A stretch of DNA of 64,000 bases from NCBI RefSeq assembly GCF_049532905.1, contig NZ_CP064032.1, positions 5,022,001-5,086,000 of the forward strand, given 5' to 3'. The position numbers and the translations under genes are program-made. How positions within the stretch are numbered: position 1 is the first letter of the stretch; every line of letters begins with the position of its first letter. The notes under the pieces were generated by a model that searched no databases, was not told the origin of the DNA, and saw only the letters and a program-made list of their open reading frames with translations. Shown piece by piece: positions 34,909-44,157 of this stretch. The stretch comes from Dyella_B nitratireducens. Lineage in GTDB: Bacteria; Pseudomonadota; Gammaproteobacteria; Xanthomonadales; Rhodanobacteraceae.

Positions 34909-36999
34909 ATGGCAACCGCAAGCGTTCTCGACACTTTCAAGCAGGTCAGCCGCCGTGGCGCCGCCGCGCCGATCGTGATGCTCGCCATGCTGGCGATGCT
35001 GATGCTGCCGCTGCCGCCGTTCGTGCTGGATATTCTTTTCAGCTTCAACATCGCGTTGTCGCTGGTGATCCTGCTGGCGGTGGTGTACGTGATGCGTCCG
35101 CTGGAATTCGCGGCGTTTCCCACCGTGGTGCTGCTGGGCACGTTGTTGCGTCTGGCGCTCAATATCGCGTCCAGCCGCGTGATCCTGTTGCACGGCCACG
35201 ATGGTGCCGGTGCGGCGGGCAAGGTGATCGAGGCGTTCGGCGAGTTCGTGATCGGCGGCAATTTCGCGGTCGGCCTGGTGGTGTTCGCCATCCTCACCAT
35301 CATCAACTTTGTGGTGGTCACCAAGGGCGCGACACGCGTGTCGGAAGTGACCGCGCGCTTCACCTTGGATTCGATGCCCGGCAAGCAGATGGCGATCGAC
35401 GCCGACCTCAATGCCGGCTTGCTTACACAGGAACAGGCGCGCGAGCGTCGCCAGGAAGTGCGCGAGGAAGCGGATTTCTACGGCTCGATGGATGGTGCAT
35501 CCAAATTCGTGCGCGGTGACGCGACCGCCGGCATCCTGATCCTCTTCATCAACATCGTCGGCGGTTTTTTCGTCGGCATGTTGCAGCATGGCCTTTCCGC
35601 AGGCGAAGCAGCGCGTACGTACACATTGCTGACCATCGGCGACGGCCTGGTCGCGCAGGTGCCGGCGCTGATGCTGTCGATCGCTACCGCGGTGATCGTC
35701 ACGCGCGTATCCAAATCGCACGACATGGGCAAGCAGGTGGTCGGCCAGGTGTTCGCGCAGCCGCGCGCGCTGGCCGTGGCCGGTGTGGTGCTGGGCACGA
35801 TGGGCCTGATCCCCGGCATGCCGAACCTCGCCTTCCTGATGCTGGGCGCCGTGTGCGGCGGCGCGGCGTGGCTGATGGTCAAGCGCGAGAAAGAAACCAA
35901 GGAACGCCTGGCCAAGGCGGCCACCGAAGCCTTGCCCGCGCCGGCTGCTACCGAGCGCCTGGAGTTGGGCTGGGAAGACGTCGCCAGCGTCGACCCGGTC
36001 GGCCTGGAAGTGGGCTATCGACTGATTCCGCTGGTGGACAAGAACCAGGGCGGCGAGCTGATGTCGCGCATCAAATCAGTGCGGCGCAAGCTTTCGCAGG
36101 AATTGGGTTTCCTCGTCGCGGCCGTGCATATCCGCGACAACCTGGACCTGGGCCCCAATACCTACCGCGTCTCGCTGATGGGTGTGCCGATGGGCGAGGC
36201 GGAGGTGTATACCGAGCGCCATCTGGCCATCAATCCCGGCCGCGTGCATGGCACGCTGCAAGGCGTTCCCACGCGCGATCCGGCATTCGGGCTGGAAGCG
36301 GTGTGGATCGACAACAACCAGCGCGACCATGCGCAGGCGCTGGGTTACACGGTGGTCGATCCGGCCACGGTGATCGCCACGCACCTCTCGCACATCCTGC
36401 AGAACCACGCGCATGAGCTGCTCAGCCACCAGGACGCGCAGCAGCTCTTGGACCGCCTGGCGCAGACCGCGCCCAAGCTGGTGGAAGACCTGGTACCCAA
36501 GCGCCTTTCGCTGGGCGTGGTGGTGAAAGTGCTGCAAAACCTGCTGGCCGAGCGGGTGCCGGTGCGCAATATGCGCACCATTGTCGAGTCTTTGGCGGAG
36601 CACGCCGGCCAAAGTCAGGATCCTGGCGCTTTGACGGCGTATGTGCGTGTCGCACTTGGCCGTCAAATTGTGCAGGAGATCGCAGGTTTGGGCACAGAAA
36701 TCCCGGTATTGACGCTCGCCCCGGAGTTGGAACAGATCTTGCTCGGATCACTCTCGAGCAGCGGTGCAGCTGGCGCAGCCGTAGAGCCTGGGCTTGCCGA
36801 TCGCCTGCAGCAAAGCGTCGCTGAAGCGGCGCGGCGGCAGGAGGCGAACGGCGAACCCGCGGTGATGTTGGTGCAACCGCAACTGCGTCCGTGGCTCTCG
36901 CGCTTCACGCGCCACGTGGCTCAGAACCTGCATGTGTTGGCCTACAACGAAGTTCCGGACAACCGCCGTGTGCGATTGGTGCAGGCGATTGGACGTTGA
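34909..36999 (+). CDS. flhA: Flagellar export gate protein FlhA
   Basis: 696 residues. Eight membrane helices in the first 330 residues with the FHIPEP-type signature (VVLLGTLLRLALNIASSRVIL; DADLNAGLLTQEQARERR), then the cytoplasmic ring domain that docks chaperone-substrate complexes. Full length and intact. Confidence 0.97.
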   Translation: MATASVLDTFKQVSRRGAAAPIVMLAMLAMLMLPLPPFVLDILFSFNIALSLVILLAVVYVMRPLEFAAFPTVVLLGTLLRLALNIASSRVILLHGHDGAGAAGKVIEAFGEFVIGGNFAVGLVVFAILTIINFVVVTKGATRVSEVTARFTLDSMPGKQMAIDADLNAGLLTQEQARERRQEVREEADFYGSMDGASKFVRGDATAGILILFINIVGGFFVGMLQHGLSAGEAARTYTLLTIGDGLVAQVPALMLSIATAVIVTRVSKSHDMGKQVVGQVFAQPRALAVAGVVLGTMGLIPGMPNLAFLMLGAVCGGAAWLMVKREKETKERLAKAATEALPAPAATERLELGWEDVASVDPVGLEVGYRLIPLVDKNQGGELMSRIKSVRRKLSQELGFLVAAVHIRDNLDLGPNTYRVSLMGVPMGEAEVYTERHLAINPGRVHGTLQGVPTRDPAFGLEAVWIDNNQRDHAQALGYTVVDPATVIATHLSHILQNHAHELLSHQDAQQLLDRLAQTAPKLVEDLVPKRLSLGVVVKVLQNLLAERVPVRNMRTIVESLAEHAGQSQDPGALTAYVRVALGRQIVQEIAGLGTEIPVLTLAPELEQILLGSLSSSGAAGAAVEPGLADRLQQSVAEAARRQEANGEPAVMLVQPQLRPWLSRFTRHVAQNLHVLAYNEVPDNRRVRLVQAIGR

Positions 37000-37114
37000 G
37001 AGATGGGAGAGGGGTGAGATGGTGAGGCAAGCGATGACATTGAAGCTGCGAGCTTTGCTTTCTTTCTTTGCTGGACGCCAGCAAGGAAACGAGCAAGTAC
37101 GTTCTTGCCTCACC

Positions 37115-37231
37115 GTCATTCCGGCGAAAGCCGGAATCCAGTCGAACATGCGTCCGAAGGACACGACATTTTTTTTGTTGAGTGCTGCGCACATCGTGCT
37201 TGCACTGGATTCCGGCTTTCGCCGGAATGAC
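37115..37231. repeat. ATTCCGGCGAA paired repeat, copy 3
   Basis: A 117 bp copy between flhA and flhF. The arm variant is CCGGCGAAAGCCGG. Confidence 0.9.
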
Positions 37232-37284
37232 GACGACGCAAGATTAGGTATTTGCGCGTACTCACATAGCGCGGAGATGCCAGC

Positions 37285-38628
37285 GTGAAGATCAAACGCT
37301 TCCTCGCCCCCGATATGCGCCAGGCGATGCGCGACGTACGCACGGAGCAAGGTGCCGATGCCGTGATCCTTTCCACGCGCCGTCTCGAAGAAGGCATCGA
37401 AATCATCGCTGCCGTCGACTACGACGAAGCGCTGATGCGCGAAGCGGTACGCGTCAACACGCCGCCGACAGCAGCTCCAGCACCCGCGCCTGCACCGAGC
37501 AAGCCGCCGGTAAAGGAAGCGGTGAAAGAAACGCCGAAAGAACGTCTCAAAGAAATCGCCAGGGAAGCATCGAAGGAGCCGGCCAAGGAAACGCGCGCCG
37601 CCATCCCGCCGCCGCCTCCTCCCCCGCCGATGCCTTTGCCCACCACCGAGCTGGCCGCACTGCAGCCGATGATCGAACAGCATGCGCTGGAAACCGCGCG
37701 CATGCGCACCGAACTCGGTGGCTTGCGCCAGTTGCTCGAACAGCAGCTTTCCAGCCTTGCGTGGAACGACATGGAGCGCCGCAGCCCGATGCGCGCCCGC
37801 GTGTTGCGCGACATGTCGCGCCTCGGTATCGATACCGACGTCGCACGCCAACTGATCGATGAATTGCCGGAAGAAATCAACGCCGACCAGGCGCGCTACC
37901 TGCCGCTGGGTTTGCTCAGCCGTAGCCTGAAAGTCAGCGGCCGTGGCCTTGCCGATGTGTGTGGTGTCACCGCGCTGGTCGGCCCGACCGGCGTGGGCAA
38001 GACCACCACCATTGCCAAGCTTGCCGCGTGTGCGGTGATGCATCACGGCCCCAATAAGGTCGCGCTGGTCAGCACCGATCACTACCGCATCGGCGCCGCT
38101 GCGCAGCTTGAACATTACGGCCGTCTGCTCGGTGTACGTGTGTACCCCGCTTACGATGCCGTCGGTCTGGCGCAGACGCTGCACTTGCTGCGCGATCACC
38201 ACACCGTACTGGTCGACACCGCCGGCGTCGGCGGCAACGATCCACGCCTGCAGCAACAGATGGACGTGCTGCGCGAAGCCACCGCACATGGCGCCGCCAG
38301 TTTGCGCGCCGGCCTGGTGCTGGCCGCGAATGCGCAGGCGTCCGCGCTGGACGATTCGGTGCGCGCCTACCTGCCACTGAAACCCAGCGTCTGTATCGCC
38401 ACCAAGCTCGACGAAGCACCGAGCCTGGGTGGTTTGCTTTCCGTATTGATCCGTCACCGCATTCCGTTGGACTGCACCACCGATGGTCAGCGCGTTCCCG
38501 AAGACATCAGCGCCGCCGACGCGCGCGTGCTGGTGTGCCGCGCCGCGCAGCAGCAGCGCAAGCTCGGTTTCGGGGGCGATGACCTCGACATGGCCGAGCG
38601 TTTCGGCATGGCGGTGGCAGGACTATGA
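37285..38628 (+). CDS. flhF: SRP-type GTPase FlhF, C-terminus truncated by an inserted element
   Basis: 447 residues. A basic N-domain (MKIKRFLAPDMRQAMRDVRT), a Pro/Lys/Glu-rich linker (60-120), then the N-G GTPase with P-loop GPTGVGKT (233-240) and further G motifs (VDTAGVGGND; ATKLDEAPSLGG). FlhF sets the polar position of the flagellum. Its present stop TGA is the first three bases of a 267 bp inserted element. Without the insert the frame would run six codons further (RTRLWK) and its TGA would overlap the fleN GTG. The loss of six residues is probably tolerated. Confidence 0.95.
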   Translation: MKIKRFLAPDMRQAMRDVRTEQGADAVILSTRRLEEGIEIIAAVDYDEALMREAVRVNTPPTAAPAPAPAPSKPPVKEAVKETPKERLKEIAREASKEPAKETRAAIPPPPPPPPMPLPTTELAALQPMIEQHALETARMRTELGGLRQLLEQQLSSLAWNDMERRSPMRARVLRDMSRLGIDTDVARQLIDELPEEINADQARYLPLGLLSRSLKVSGRGLADVCGVTALVGPTGVGKTTTIAKLAACAVMHHGPNKVALVSTDHYRIGAAAQLEHYGRLLGVRVYPAYDAVGLAQTLHLLRDHHTVLVDTAGVGGNDPRLQQQMDVLREATAHGAASLRAGLVLAANAQASALDDSVRAYLPLKPSVCIATKLDEAPSLGGLLSVLIRHRIPLDCTTDGQRVPEDISAADARVLVCRAAQQQRKLGFGGDDLDMAERFGMAVAGL

Positions 38629-38892
38629 GCCTGTCTCACCGCTCCGCGTGGCCCGCGCCAGGTCTGTATGCACGCCAGTCAAGGAGGAGAGAGGGCGCGT
38701 ATGTCGATACGTAACCGAACGAGGACGCCGAATGGCGTGCATACAGACCTGGCCCTTCGGGTTGCGTCTGAGCGGCCGCCATGCGGCAGCGCGCGGCTTG
38801 ACCAGACAACCAGTCTGGCGCTGCGCCACGCACTACCACCTGACGACCGCTCAGACGCAACGCGGGCTACGCGGAGCGGTGAGACAGGCTCA
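38626..38892. mobile_element. MITE-like element between flhF and fleN
   Basis: A 267 bp insert. The 32 bp terminal inverted repeats (TGAGCCTGTCTCACCGCTCC...) match at 31 of 32 positions and are flanked by a direct ACTA (38622..38625 and 38893..38896), a 4 bp target duplication. Inside are two further perfect inverted repeats: 38657..38676 with 38734..38753, and 38761..38775 with 38847..38861. No transposase frame is visible, so it is non-autonomous. Confidence 0.85.
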
Positions 38893-38913
38893 ACTACGAA
38901 CGAGGCTTTGGAA

Positions 38914-39840
38914 GTGAATCAAGCAGCCGGCTTGCACAATCTGTTCTCCGCCGCTCGCACCAGCCAGCAGGAAGAACTCGACGTGTTCCACCAGGCGGCA
39001 AGTCTGCGGCCGGTCGTGCCTCGCTCGCGCATCACCCGCACCATCGCGGTAGCGGGCGGCAAGGGCGGCGTGGGCAAGACCACGGTCGCCGTCAATCTGG
39101 CGATGGCCATGGCCATGGCAGGTCGCGACGTGATGCTGCTGGATGCCGACATGGGCGTGGCCAACGTCGACGTACAGCTCGGCCTCAGCCCGATCCGCCA
39201 CATGGGGCACATGCTGGAAGGCCTGTGCACGCTGCAGGACCTGGTCATGCCAGCGCAGCATGGTTTGAAAGTGGTGCCGGGCGGTTCGGGCGTGCGCCGC
39301 CTGGCCAAGATGGGCAACGGTGAACACGCTGCCGTGATCCGCGCGTTCGATGAGTTGCGGCAGCCGCCGGAATTTCTGGTGGTGGATACCGCGGCGGGCG
39401 TGGCCGACAACGTCGCCATGTTCGCCGCTGCTTCCGATGATGTGTTGATCGTGGTGTGCGATGAACTTGCTTCGCTCACCGATGCGTATGCGTTGATCAA
39501 GATTCTCGCCCACGAGTTCGGCGTGCGGCGCTTCCACATCGTCGCCAACATGGTCCGCCAGGCCGGCGACGCCAAGAAACTGTTCGAAAAACTCGCGCGT
39601 GTCTGCGGGCGCTTTCTCGACGTAGCGCTCGACTACATGGGCATGGTGCCGCACGACGAATGGTTGCGGCAGGCGATCCGGCGCCAGGGCGCGGTGGTCG
39701 ACCTGTGGCCTTCCAGCCGCGCAGCGGTGGGATTCAAGCAATTGGCAGGTGCGGTCGATACATGGGGAAAACCCGCGTACCCGGACCTTGGCCGAATTGC
39801 CTTTTTCAGCGGGCAGGGCCTGCCGGCTGCGGGGTGGTGA
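38914..39840 (+). CDS. fleN: MinD-like flagellar number regulator FleN
   Basis: 308 residues from GTG 38914, encoding VNQAAGLHNLFSAARTSQQEE... The deviant Walker A KGGVGKT is at 50-56, followed by MLLDADMGVANVDVQLGL and VVDTAAGVADN. It binds FleQ and limits flagellar number (also FlhG/YlxH). The GTG start is supported because precise excision of the upstream element makes it overlap the flhF stop. A longer frame from 38668 would be translated element. Confidence 0.93.
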   Translation: MNQAAGLHNLFSAARTSQQEELDVFHQAASLRPVVPRSRITRTIAVAGGKGGVGKTTVAVNLAMAMAMAGRDVMLLDADMGVANVDVQLGLSPIRHMGHMLEGLCTLQDLVMPAQHGLKVVPGGSGVRRLAKMGNGEHAAVIRAFDELRQPPEFLVVDTAAGVADNVAMFAAASDDVLIVVCDELASLTDAYALIKILAHEFGVRRFHIVANMVRQAGDAKKLFEKLARVCGRFLDVALDYMGMVPHDEWLRQAIRRQGAVVDLWPSSRAAVGFKQLAGAVDTWGKPAYPDLGRIAFFSGQGLPAAGW

Positions 39841-39841
39841 C

Positions 39842-40576
39842 ATGAATGTGGCTTCGGGATATCTGCAGCTGCAACGCGAGGACGCGGACCAACTGGTGCG
39901 CAAGCATGCGCCGCTCGTGCGGCGCATCGCCTACCACTTGATGGGCCGCCTGCCGCCGAGCGTTGACGTAGGAGATTTGATGCAGGCGGGGATGATCGGC
40001 TTGCTGGAGGCGGCGCGAAACTTTACGACCGATCGCGCGGCCAGCTTCGAAACGTATGCGGGCATCCGCATCCGTGGCGCGATGCTGGACGAACTCCGGC
40101 GCACCGATTGGACCCCGCGTTCGGTGCATCGCAAGGTGCGCGAAGTCGCGGAAGTGACGCGCCAGATCGAAAACGAAACCGGTGCCGATGCGGATACCGC
40201 CGAGGTGATGAAGCGGCTCGGCATGACTGCCGAGGAGTATCACCAGGTGCTGACCGACGCGACCAGCGCGCGGTTGCTGAGCCTGACGGCGCCGGATGAC
40301 GGCGAAGGCGGCGAGGCCGGCGCGCTGGATGTGGTCGATCACGACAGCCTGGGGCCGCAGGACAGCTTCGAGCAGGAGAACCTGAGCGAAGCGCTGGCCG
40401 AGGCGATCGGCACGCTGCCGGAACGCGAACAACTGGTGATGTCCCTGTACTACGAGCAGGAGATGAACCTGAAAGAAATCGGCATGGTGCTCGGCGTGAC
40501 GGAATCGCGCGTGTGCCAGATCCACGGCCAGGCACTGGTGCGGCTGCGTGCACGCATGGGCGACTGGCGCGGTTAG
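39842..40576 (+). CDS. fliA: Flagellar sigma factor FliA (sigma28)
   Basis: 244 residues. Region 2 (KHAPLVRRIAYHLMGRLP; DLMQAGMIGLLEAARNF; ETYAGIRIRGAMLDELRRTDW), region 3 and region 4 HTH (EQEMNLKEIGMVLGVTESRV) are intact. It starts one base after the fleN stop. It should read the TAAAGTTT-N11-GCCGATAA promoters found here before fliC, the fliK-like gene, the STAS-cheA and cheW operons and the two small secreted proteins. Confidence 0.97.
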   Translation: MNVASGYLQLQREDADQLVRKHAPLVRRIAYHLMGRLPPSVDVGDLMQAGMIGLLEAARNFTTDRAASFETYAGIRIRGAMLDELRRTDWTPRSVHRKVREVAEVTRQIENETGADADTAEVMKRLGMTAEEYHQVLTDATSARLLSLTAPDDGEGGEAGALDVVDHDSLGPQDSFEQENLSEALAEAIGTLPEREQLVMSLYYEQEMNLKEIGMVLGVTESRVCQIHGQALVRLRARMGDWRG

Positions 40577-40823
40577 CAACAACGAACGAGAAGGAGCAGG
40601 CAACGAGTTTCAGATCCTCAACACACGCATTCCGCAACCGGCGGGTGCATGCCTCTTTCTTCGGAAGAGGGCTTCCGGGCAAACACGGTTTGGCAGCGCG
40701 TCCTGGCTTGGCTGACCGAAAACCCCGCGAGACCTTCTTCCGAAGGACAGAAGAAACACCGACGGTTCGCACCTCACTCGTTTCTCAATTCCCCCTCGTT
40801 TTCAAAGCCTCTGGAGAACGTGT
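40577..40823. other. 247 bp intergenic region before cheY
   Basis: A small hairpin (CCTCTT/AAGAGG near 40650) and no recognised sigma28 or sigma54 promoter. No convincing ORF. Confidence 0.4.
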
Positions 40824-41231
40824 TTGGACAAGAACATGAAAATTCTGGTGGTGGACGATTTTTCCACCATGCGGCGAATCGTTCGCAACCTGCTGGTCGA
40901 ACTGGGTTTCAGCAACCCGCTCATCCAGGAAGCCGACGACGGCCATAACGCCATGGCGATGCTCAAGGCCAACAGCTTCGACATGGTCGTGACCGACTGG
41001 AACATGCCGAACATGACCGGCATCGAGCTGCTGCAGGCGATCCGCGCCGAGCCCAAGCTGAAAGGCTTGCCGGTATTGATGGTCACCGCCGAGAACAACC
41101 GCGAGCAGATCATCGCCGCCGCCCAGGCCGGCGTGAACGGCTACATCGTCAAACCTTTTACGGCGAACACGCTCAAGGAAAAGCTGGACAAGATCTTCGA
41201 GCGCCTGGCCGCCAGTGGAGCTTCCGCATGA
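40824..41231 (+). CDS. cheY: Chemotaxis response regulator CheY
   Basis: 135 residues from a TTG at 40824 preceded by GGAGAA. The start reads MDKNMKILVVDDFSTMRRIV, as in other gammaproteobacterial CheY; an ATG four codons later is the alternative. Phospho-acceptor Asp58 (VTDWNMPNMTG), acidic pair DD, Thr (MVTA) and Lys (IVKPF) are present. It is the motor-binding CheY, coupled to cheZ by a 4-base overlap. Confidence 0.96.
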   Translation: MDKNMKILVVDDFSTMRRIVRNLLVELGFSNPLIQEADDGHNAMAMLKANSFDMVVTDWNMPNMTGIELLQAIRAEPKLKGLPVLMVTAENNREQIIAAAQAGVNGYIVKPFTANTLKEKLDKIFERLAASGASA

Positions 41232-41869
41232 ATGCCGTGACCGTTCCCGTCAACGAGAGTCTTCCGCCCGAAGTCATCGATTTGCTCAACAGCAAGGACG
41301 GCGCTGCGTTCGAGCAGGCGCTCGACACGATGGTGCGCCAGCGCGAACAGCATCTGTTCCGCGCACTCGGCGTGCTGGCGCGCGACCTGCATGGCGCCGT
41401 GTCCCGTCTCGGCAGCGACCTGGCCAACGAAGGCGTGCCCGACAGCATGGTCGATGCGCGCAACTATCTGGCCGAAGTGCTGGAAATGAGCGCGCAGGCC
41501 GCGCACCGCAGCCTGGACTTCGTCGATCGCATCCGACCGGAAGCCGACGCGCTTTCCAGCAACGCCAAGGCCGTGCTCGATTTCAACAATGGCGAAAGCG
41601 ATCCGGCCGCGGTGCTCGCACGCCAGGCGCAGGTATTCGCCAATGCATGCAGCGAAGGCCTCAACGACATGGTGCTGGTGCAGTCCTGGCAAGACCTGGC
41701 CGGCCAGCGCGTGAAGAAAGTCGTGGGCTTTATCGAAAGCGTGGAATCGTCGCTGCTGGAACTGGTGCGCCTGACGGGTGCGCTGGCCGGACGCGAAGCG
41801 CCGGTGGAAGTGGCGAAGGTGCATAGCCAGGACGAAGTGGATCGTCTGCTTAGCGAGTTTGGGTTCTGA
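41228..41869 (+). CDS. cheZ: CheY-P phosphatase CheZ
   Basis: 213 residues, long helical hairpin with the catalytic Gln/Asp region DMVLVQSWQDLAGQRVKKVVG. The C-terminal CheY-binding peptide is SQDEVDRLLSEFGF. A dedicated phosphatase confirms a gammaproteobacterial-type motor pathway. Confidence 0.95.
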   Translation: MNAVTVPVNESLPPEVIDLLNSKDGAAFEQALDTMVRQREQHLFRALGVLARDLHGAVSRLGSDLANEGVPDSMVDARNYLAEVLEMSAQAAHRSLDFVDRIRPEADALSSNAKAVLDFNNGESDPAAVLARQAQVFANACSEGLNDMVLVQSWQDLAGQRVKKVVGFIESVESSLLELVRLTGALAGREAPVEVAKVHSQDEVDRLLSEFGF

Positions 41870-41898
41870 GCATGCTGCAGATGACTTGCCGTGAACAA

Positions 41899-42026
41899 CT
41901 CCCTCCCCTACGTGCAGTAGGGGAGGGTCGGGGTGGGGTGAAGCCCCCAGCCTCGCGGCGTGTTTATGCTCCACGGCAAGCTCGGACAACCCCACCCCAG
42001 CCCTCCCCTGCGCGCAGGGGAGGGGG
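41899..42026. repeat. CTCCCTCCCC paired inverted repeat, copy 2
   Basis: A 128 bp element between cheZ and cheA, closely matching 24831..24958. Confidence 0.88.
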
Positions 42027-42068
42027 CACAGCCCTGCATCGTGTTGTGGTTCGCGAGGATGCACATTG

Positions 42069-44024
42069 ATGGACGCTAACCTCGACAGCGAGCTGCGTGA
42101 CGATTTCCTGGTCGAGGCTGGGGAATTGGTGCAACGGCTAGGTGAACAGCTGATCGAGCTGGAAGCCTCGCCGCACGATCGCGAATTGCTCAATGCCGTG
42201 TTCCGCGTCTTCCACACGGTGAAGGGCGGCGCGGGCTTTCTCGGTATCGAGCCGATGGTGCAGCTGTGCCATTGCGCCGAGGAACTGCTCAACGACGCGC
42301 GCAACGGCAGGCTGGTGCTCAACTCGACGCATATGGATGCGTTGCTGGAAGCGCTGGACCTGCTCAACGGGATGATGGCCGCCTTGGCGAATGGCGACGC
42401 GATGTCGCCGCCGCCTGCGGCCTTGCTCGAAAAGCTGCAGCCCGCCGCAGAAAGCGCCGTAGCGGCTGCCGAACCGGCCAAGCCTGTGCGTTCCGCCGAT
42501 CCCATCGAAGCGGAATTCGAAGCCCTGCTCGACACGTTGTACGGCCAGGGCGGCGCGCCGGGCGCGACCAAACACGTTTCCAACGACATCAACGACGACG
42601 AATTCGAAAGCCTGCTCGATACCTTGCATGGCAAGGGTGCTGCGCCGGGTGCGGCGAAAGCGGCTGAGCCGGAAAAGAAAGAAATCAGCGACGACGAATT
42701 CGAGGCCCTGCTGGACAATCTGCATGGCAAAGGCAGTGCCCCGGGCCAAGCTGCTGCGGTGGCGGTGCCATCATCTGCGCCTATACCCGTACCGGCTCCT
42801 GTTGCAGCGGAACCGGCACGTCCGGCCGGTGCTGCAAAAACATCGACAGCCGAAAACACGGTGCGTGTCGACACGACGCGCCTGGATACCCTGGTCAGCC
42901 GTGCCGGTGAATTGGTGCTGTTGCGCAACCGCTTGCTGAGCCTGGCATCGCGCAGCGACAACGAAACGCTGGCAGCCATGGCCGGCGATCTCGATCGCGT
43001 CTCCGACGATCTGCAGAACGCCGTGCTTGGCATGCGCATGCAGCCGGTCGGTCGGCTGTTCCAGCGCTTTCCACGCATCGTGCGCGATCTCGCGCGCCAG
43101 CTCGGCAAAGACATCGAACTGATTACCGAAGGCGAAGAGACCGACCTCGACCGCAGCCTGGTCGAAGCGCTGGCCGATCCGCTGATTCACTTGCTGCGCA
43201 ATGCGGTCGACCATGGCCTGGAAGATCCCGCGGGACGCGAACGTGCCGGCAAACCGCGCAAGGGCAAGGTGAAGCTCTCGGCCAGCCAGCGCGGCGAACG
43301 CATCGTGATTTCCGTGAGCGACGATGGCCGTGGCATGGATCCGGAAGTGCTCCGCCGCAAGGCGGTGGAGAAAGGTGTCATCGACGCGACGCAGGCCGCG
43401 CGCCTGTCCGAAGTCGAATGCTATGAACTGATTTTCCGCCCTGGCTTCAGCACCGCCGCGCAGATTTCCGACATCTCCGGCCGCGGCGTCGGCATGGACG
43501 TGGTGAAGACCCGCGTGGCCGAACTCGGCGGCACGCTGCAGGTGTATTCGCGCCTGGGCCACGGCAGCACGCTGGAACTCACCGTGCCGCTGACGCTGGC
43601 GATTCTGCGTGTGCTGATGGTGCGCGTGGGCGATCGCCTGTTCGCGCTGCCGCTGGGCAACGTCAGCGAAGTATTTGAACTCAGCCCGCAGCACGATCAC
43701 ATGCTCGACGGCCGCCGCGTCGCCGCGCATCGCGGCCGTGCGCTGGTGCTGGGCGATCTCGGTGATTGGGCGGCTGTGCCGGGTCCGGGTGGACGTCACG
43801 TGGTGGTGTTGCATGTCGGCCACATGCACCTCGGTTGCTTGGTGCACGAGGTCATTGGTCGCGAAGACGTGATGGTGAAGCCGCTGGGACCGCTATTTGA
43901 AGGCGTGCCTGGCGTTGCTGGCGCGACGGTTACCGGCGACGGACGTCTTGCCTTGGTATTGGATCTCGCAGCGTTGTCGCAGGACGACGGGCGCTTGTTG
44001 CCCTCACTGAAGGTGTCGGCGTGA
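42069..44024 (+). CDS. cheA: Chemotaxis histidine kinase CheA (first copy)
   Basis: 651 residues. P1 with phosphorylated His49 (VFHTVKGGAGF), then three short tandem repeats in place of a P2 domain (residues 147-166, 174-194, 207-226; core DDEFEALLDTLHGKGAAPG), then P3 dimer, P4 kinase (N-box HLLRNAVDHGLE; GRGMDP; RGVGMDVVK) and P5. It forms a run with cheY, cheZ, motC, motD and cheW and is the motor kinase. Confidence 0.96.
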   Translation: MDANLDSELRDDFLVEAGELVQRLGEQLIELEASPHDRELLNAVFRVFHTVKGGAGFLGIEPMVQLCHCAEELLNDARNGRLVLNSTHMDALLEALDLLNGMMAALANGDAMSPPPAALLEKLQPAAESAVAAAEPAKPVRSADPIEAEFEALLDTLYGQGGAPGATKHVSNDINDDEFESLLDTLHGKGAAPGAAKAAEPEKKEISDDEFEALLDNLHGKGSAPGQAAAVAVPSSAPIPVPAPVAAEPARPAGAAKTSTAENTVRVDTTRLDTLVSRAGELVLLRNRLLSLASRSDNETLAAMAGDLDRVSDDLQNAVLGMRMQPVGRLFQRFPRIVRDLARQLGKDIELITEGEETDLDRSLVEALADPLIHLLRNAVDHGLEDPAGRERAGKPRKGKVKLSASQRGERIVISVSDDGRGMDPEVLRRKAVEKGVIDATQAARLSEVECYELIFRPGFSTAAQISDISGRGVGMDVVKTRVAELGGTLQVYSRLGHGSTLELTVPLTLAILRVLMVRVGDRLFALPLGNVSEVFELSPQHDHMLDGRRVAAHRGRALVLGDLGDWAAVPGPGGRHVVVLHVGHMHLGCLVHEVIGREDVMVKPLGPLFEGVPGVAGATVTGDGRLALVLDLAALSQDDGRLLPSLKVSA

Positions 44025-44052
44025 TGAAAATTTTCAATGACACCTTGAACTC

Positions 44053-44127
44053 GTCGTCCCGGCGCACGCCGGGACCCAGCGACTTCGCTGCAACAAAGAC
44101 ACTAGGCCCCGGCGTTCGCCGGGGCGA
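44053..44127. repeat. 75 bp CCCCGGCGAA repeat, copy 2
   Basis: A 75 bp inverted repeat between cheA and motC, aligned over its entire length with the copy inside fliP (31523..31597). Confidence 0.88.
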
Positions 44128-44157
44128 CGGGCTGAAGATTTACCGCGAGACACAAAC

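Noticed and set aside
38668..38913. 82-codon N-terminal extension of FleN
   Set aside because: It is encoded by the inserted element and unlike FleN; the GTG at 38914 is explained by the ancestral GTGA junction.
40577..40823. Small ORFs in the gap between fliA and cheY
   Set aside because: They overlap in several frames, lack ribosome sites and show no family signature.
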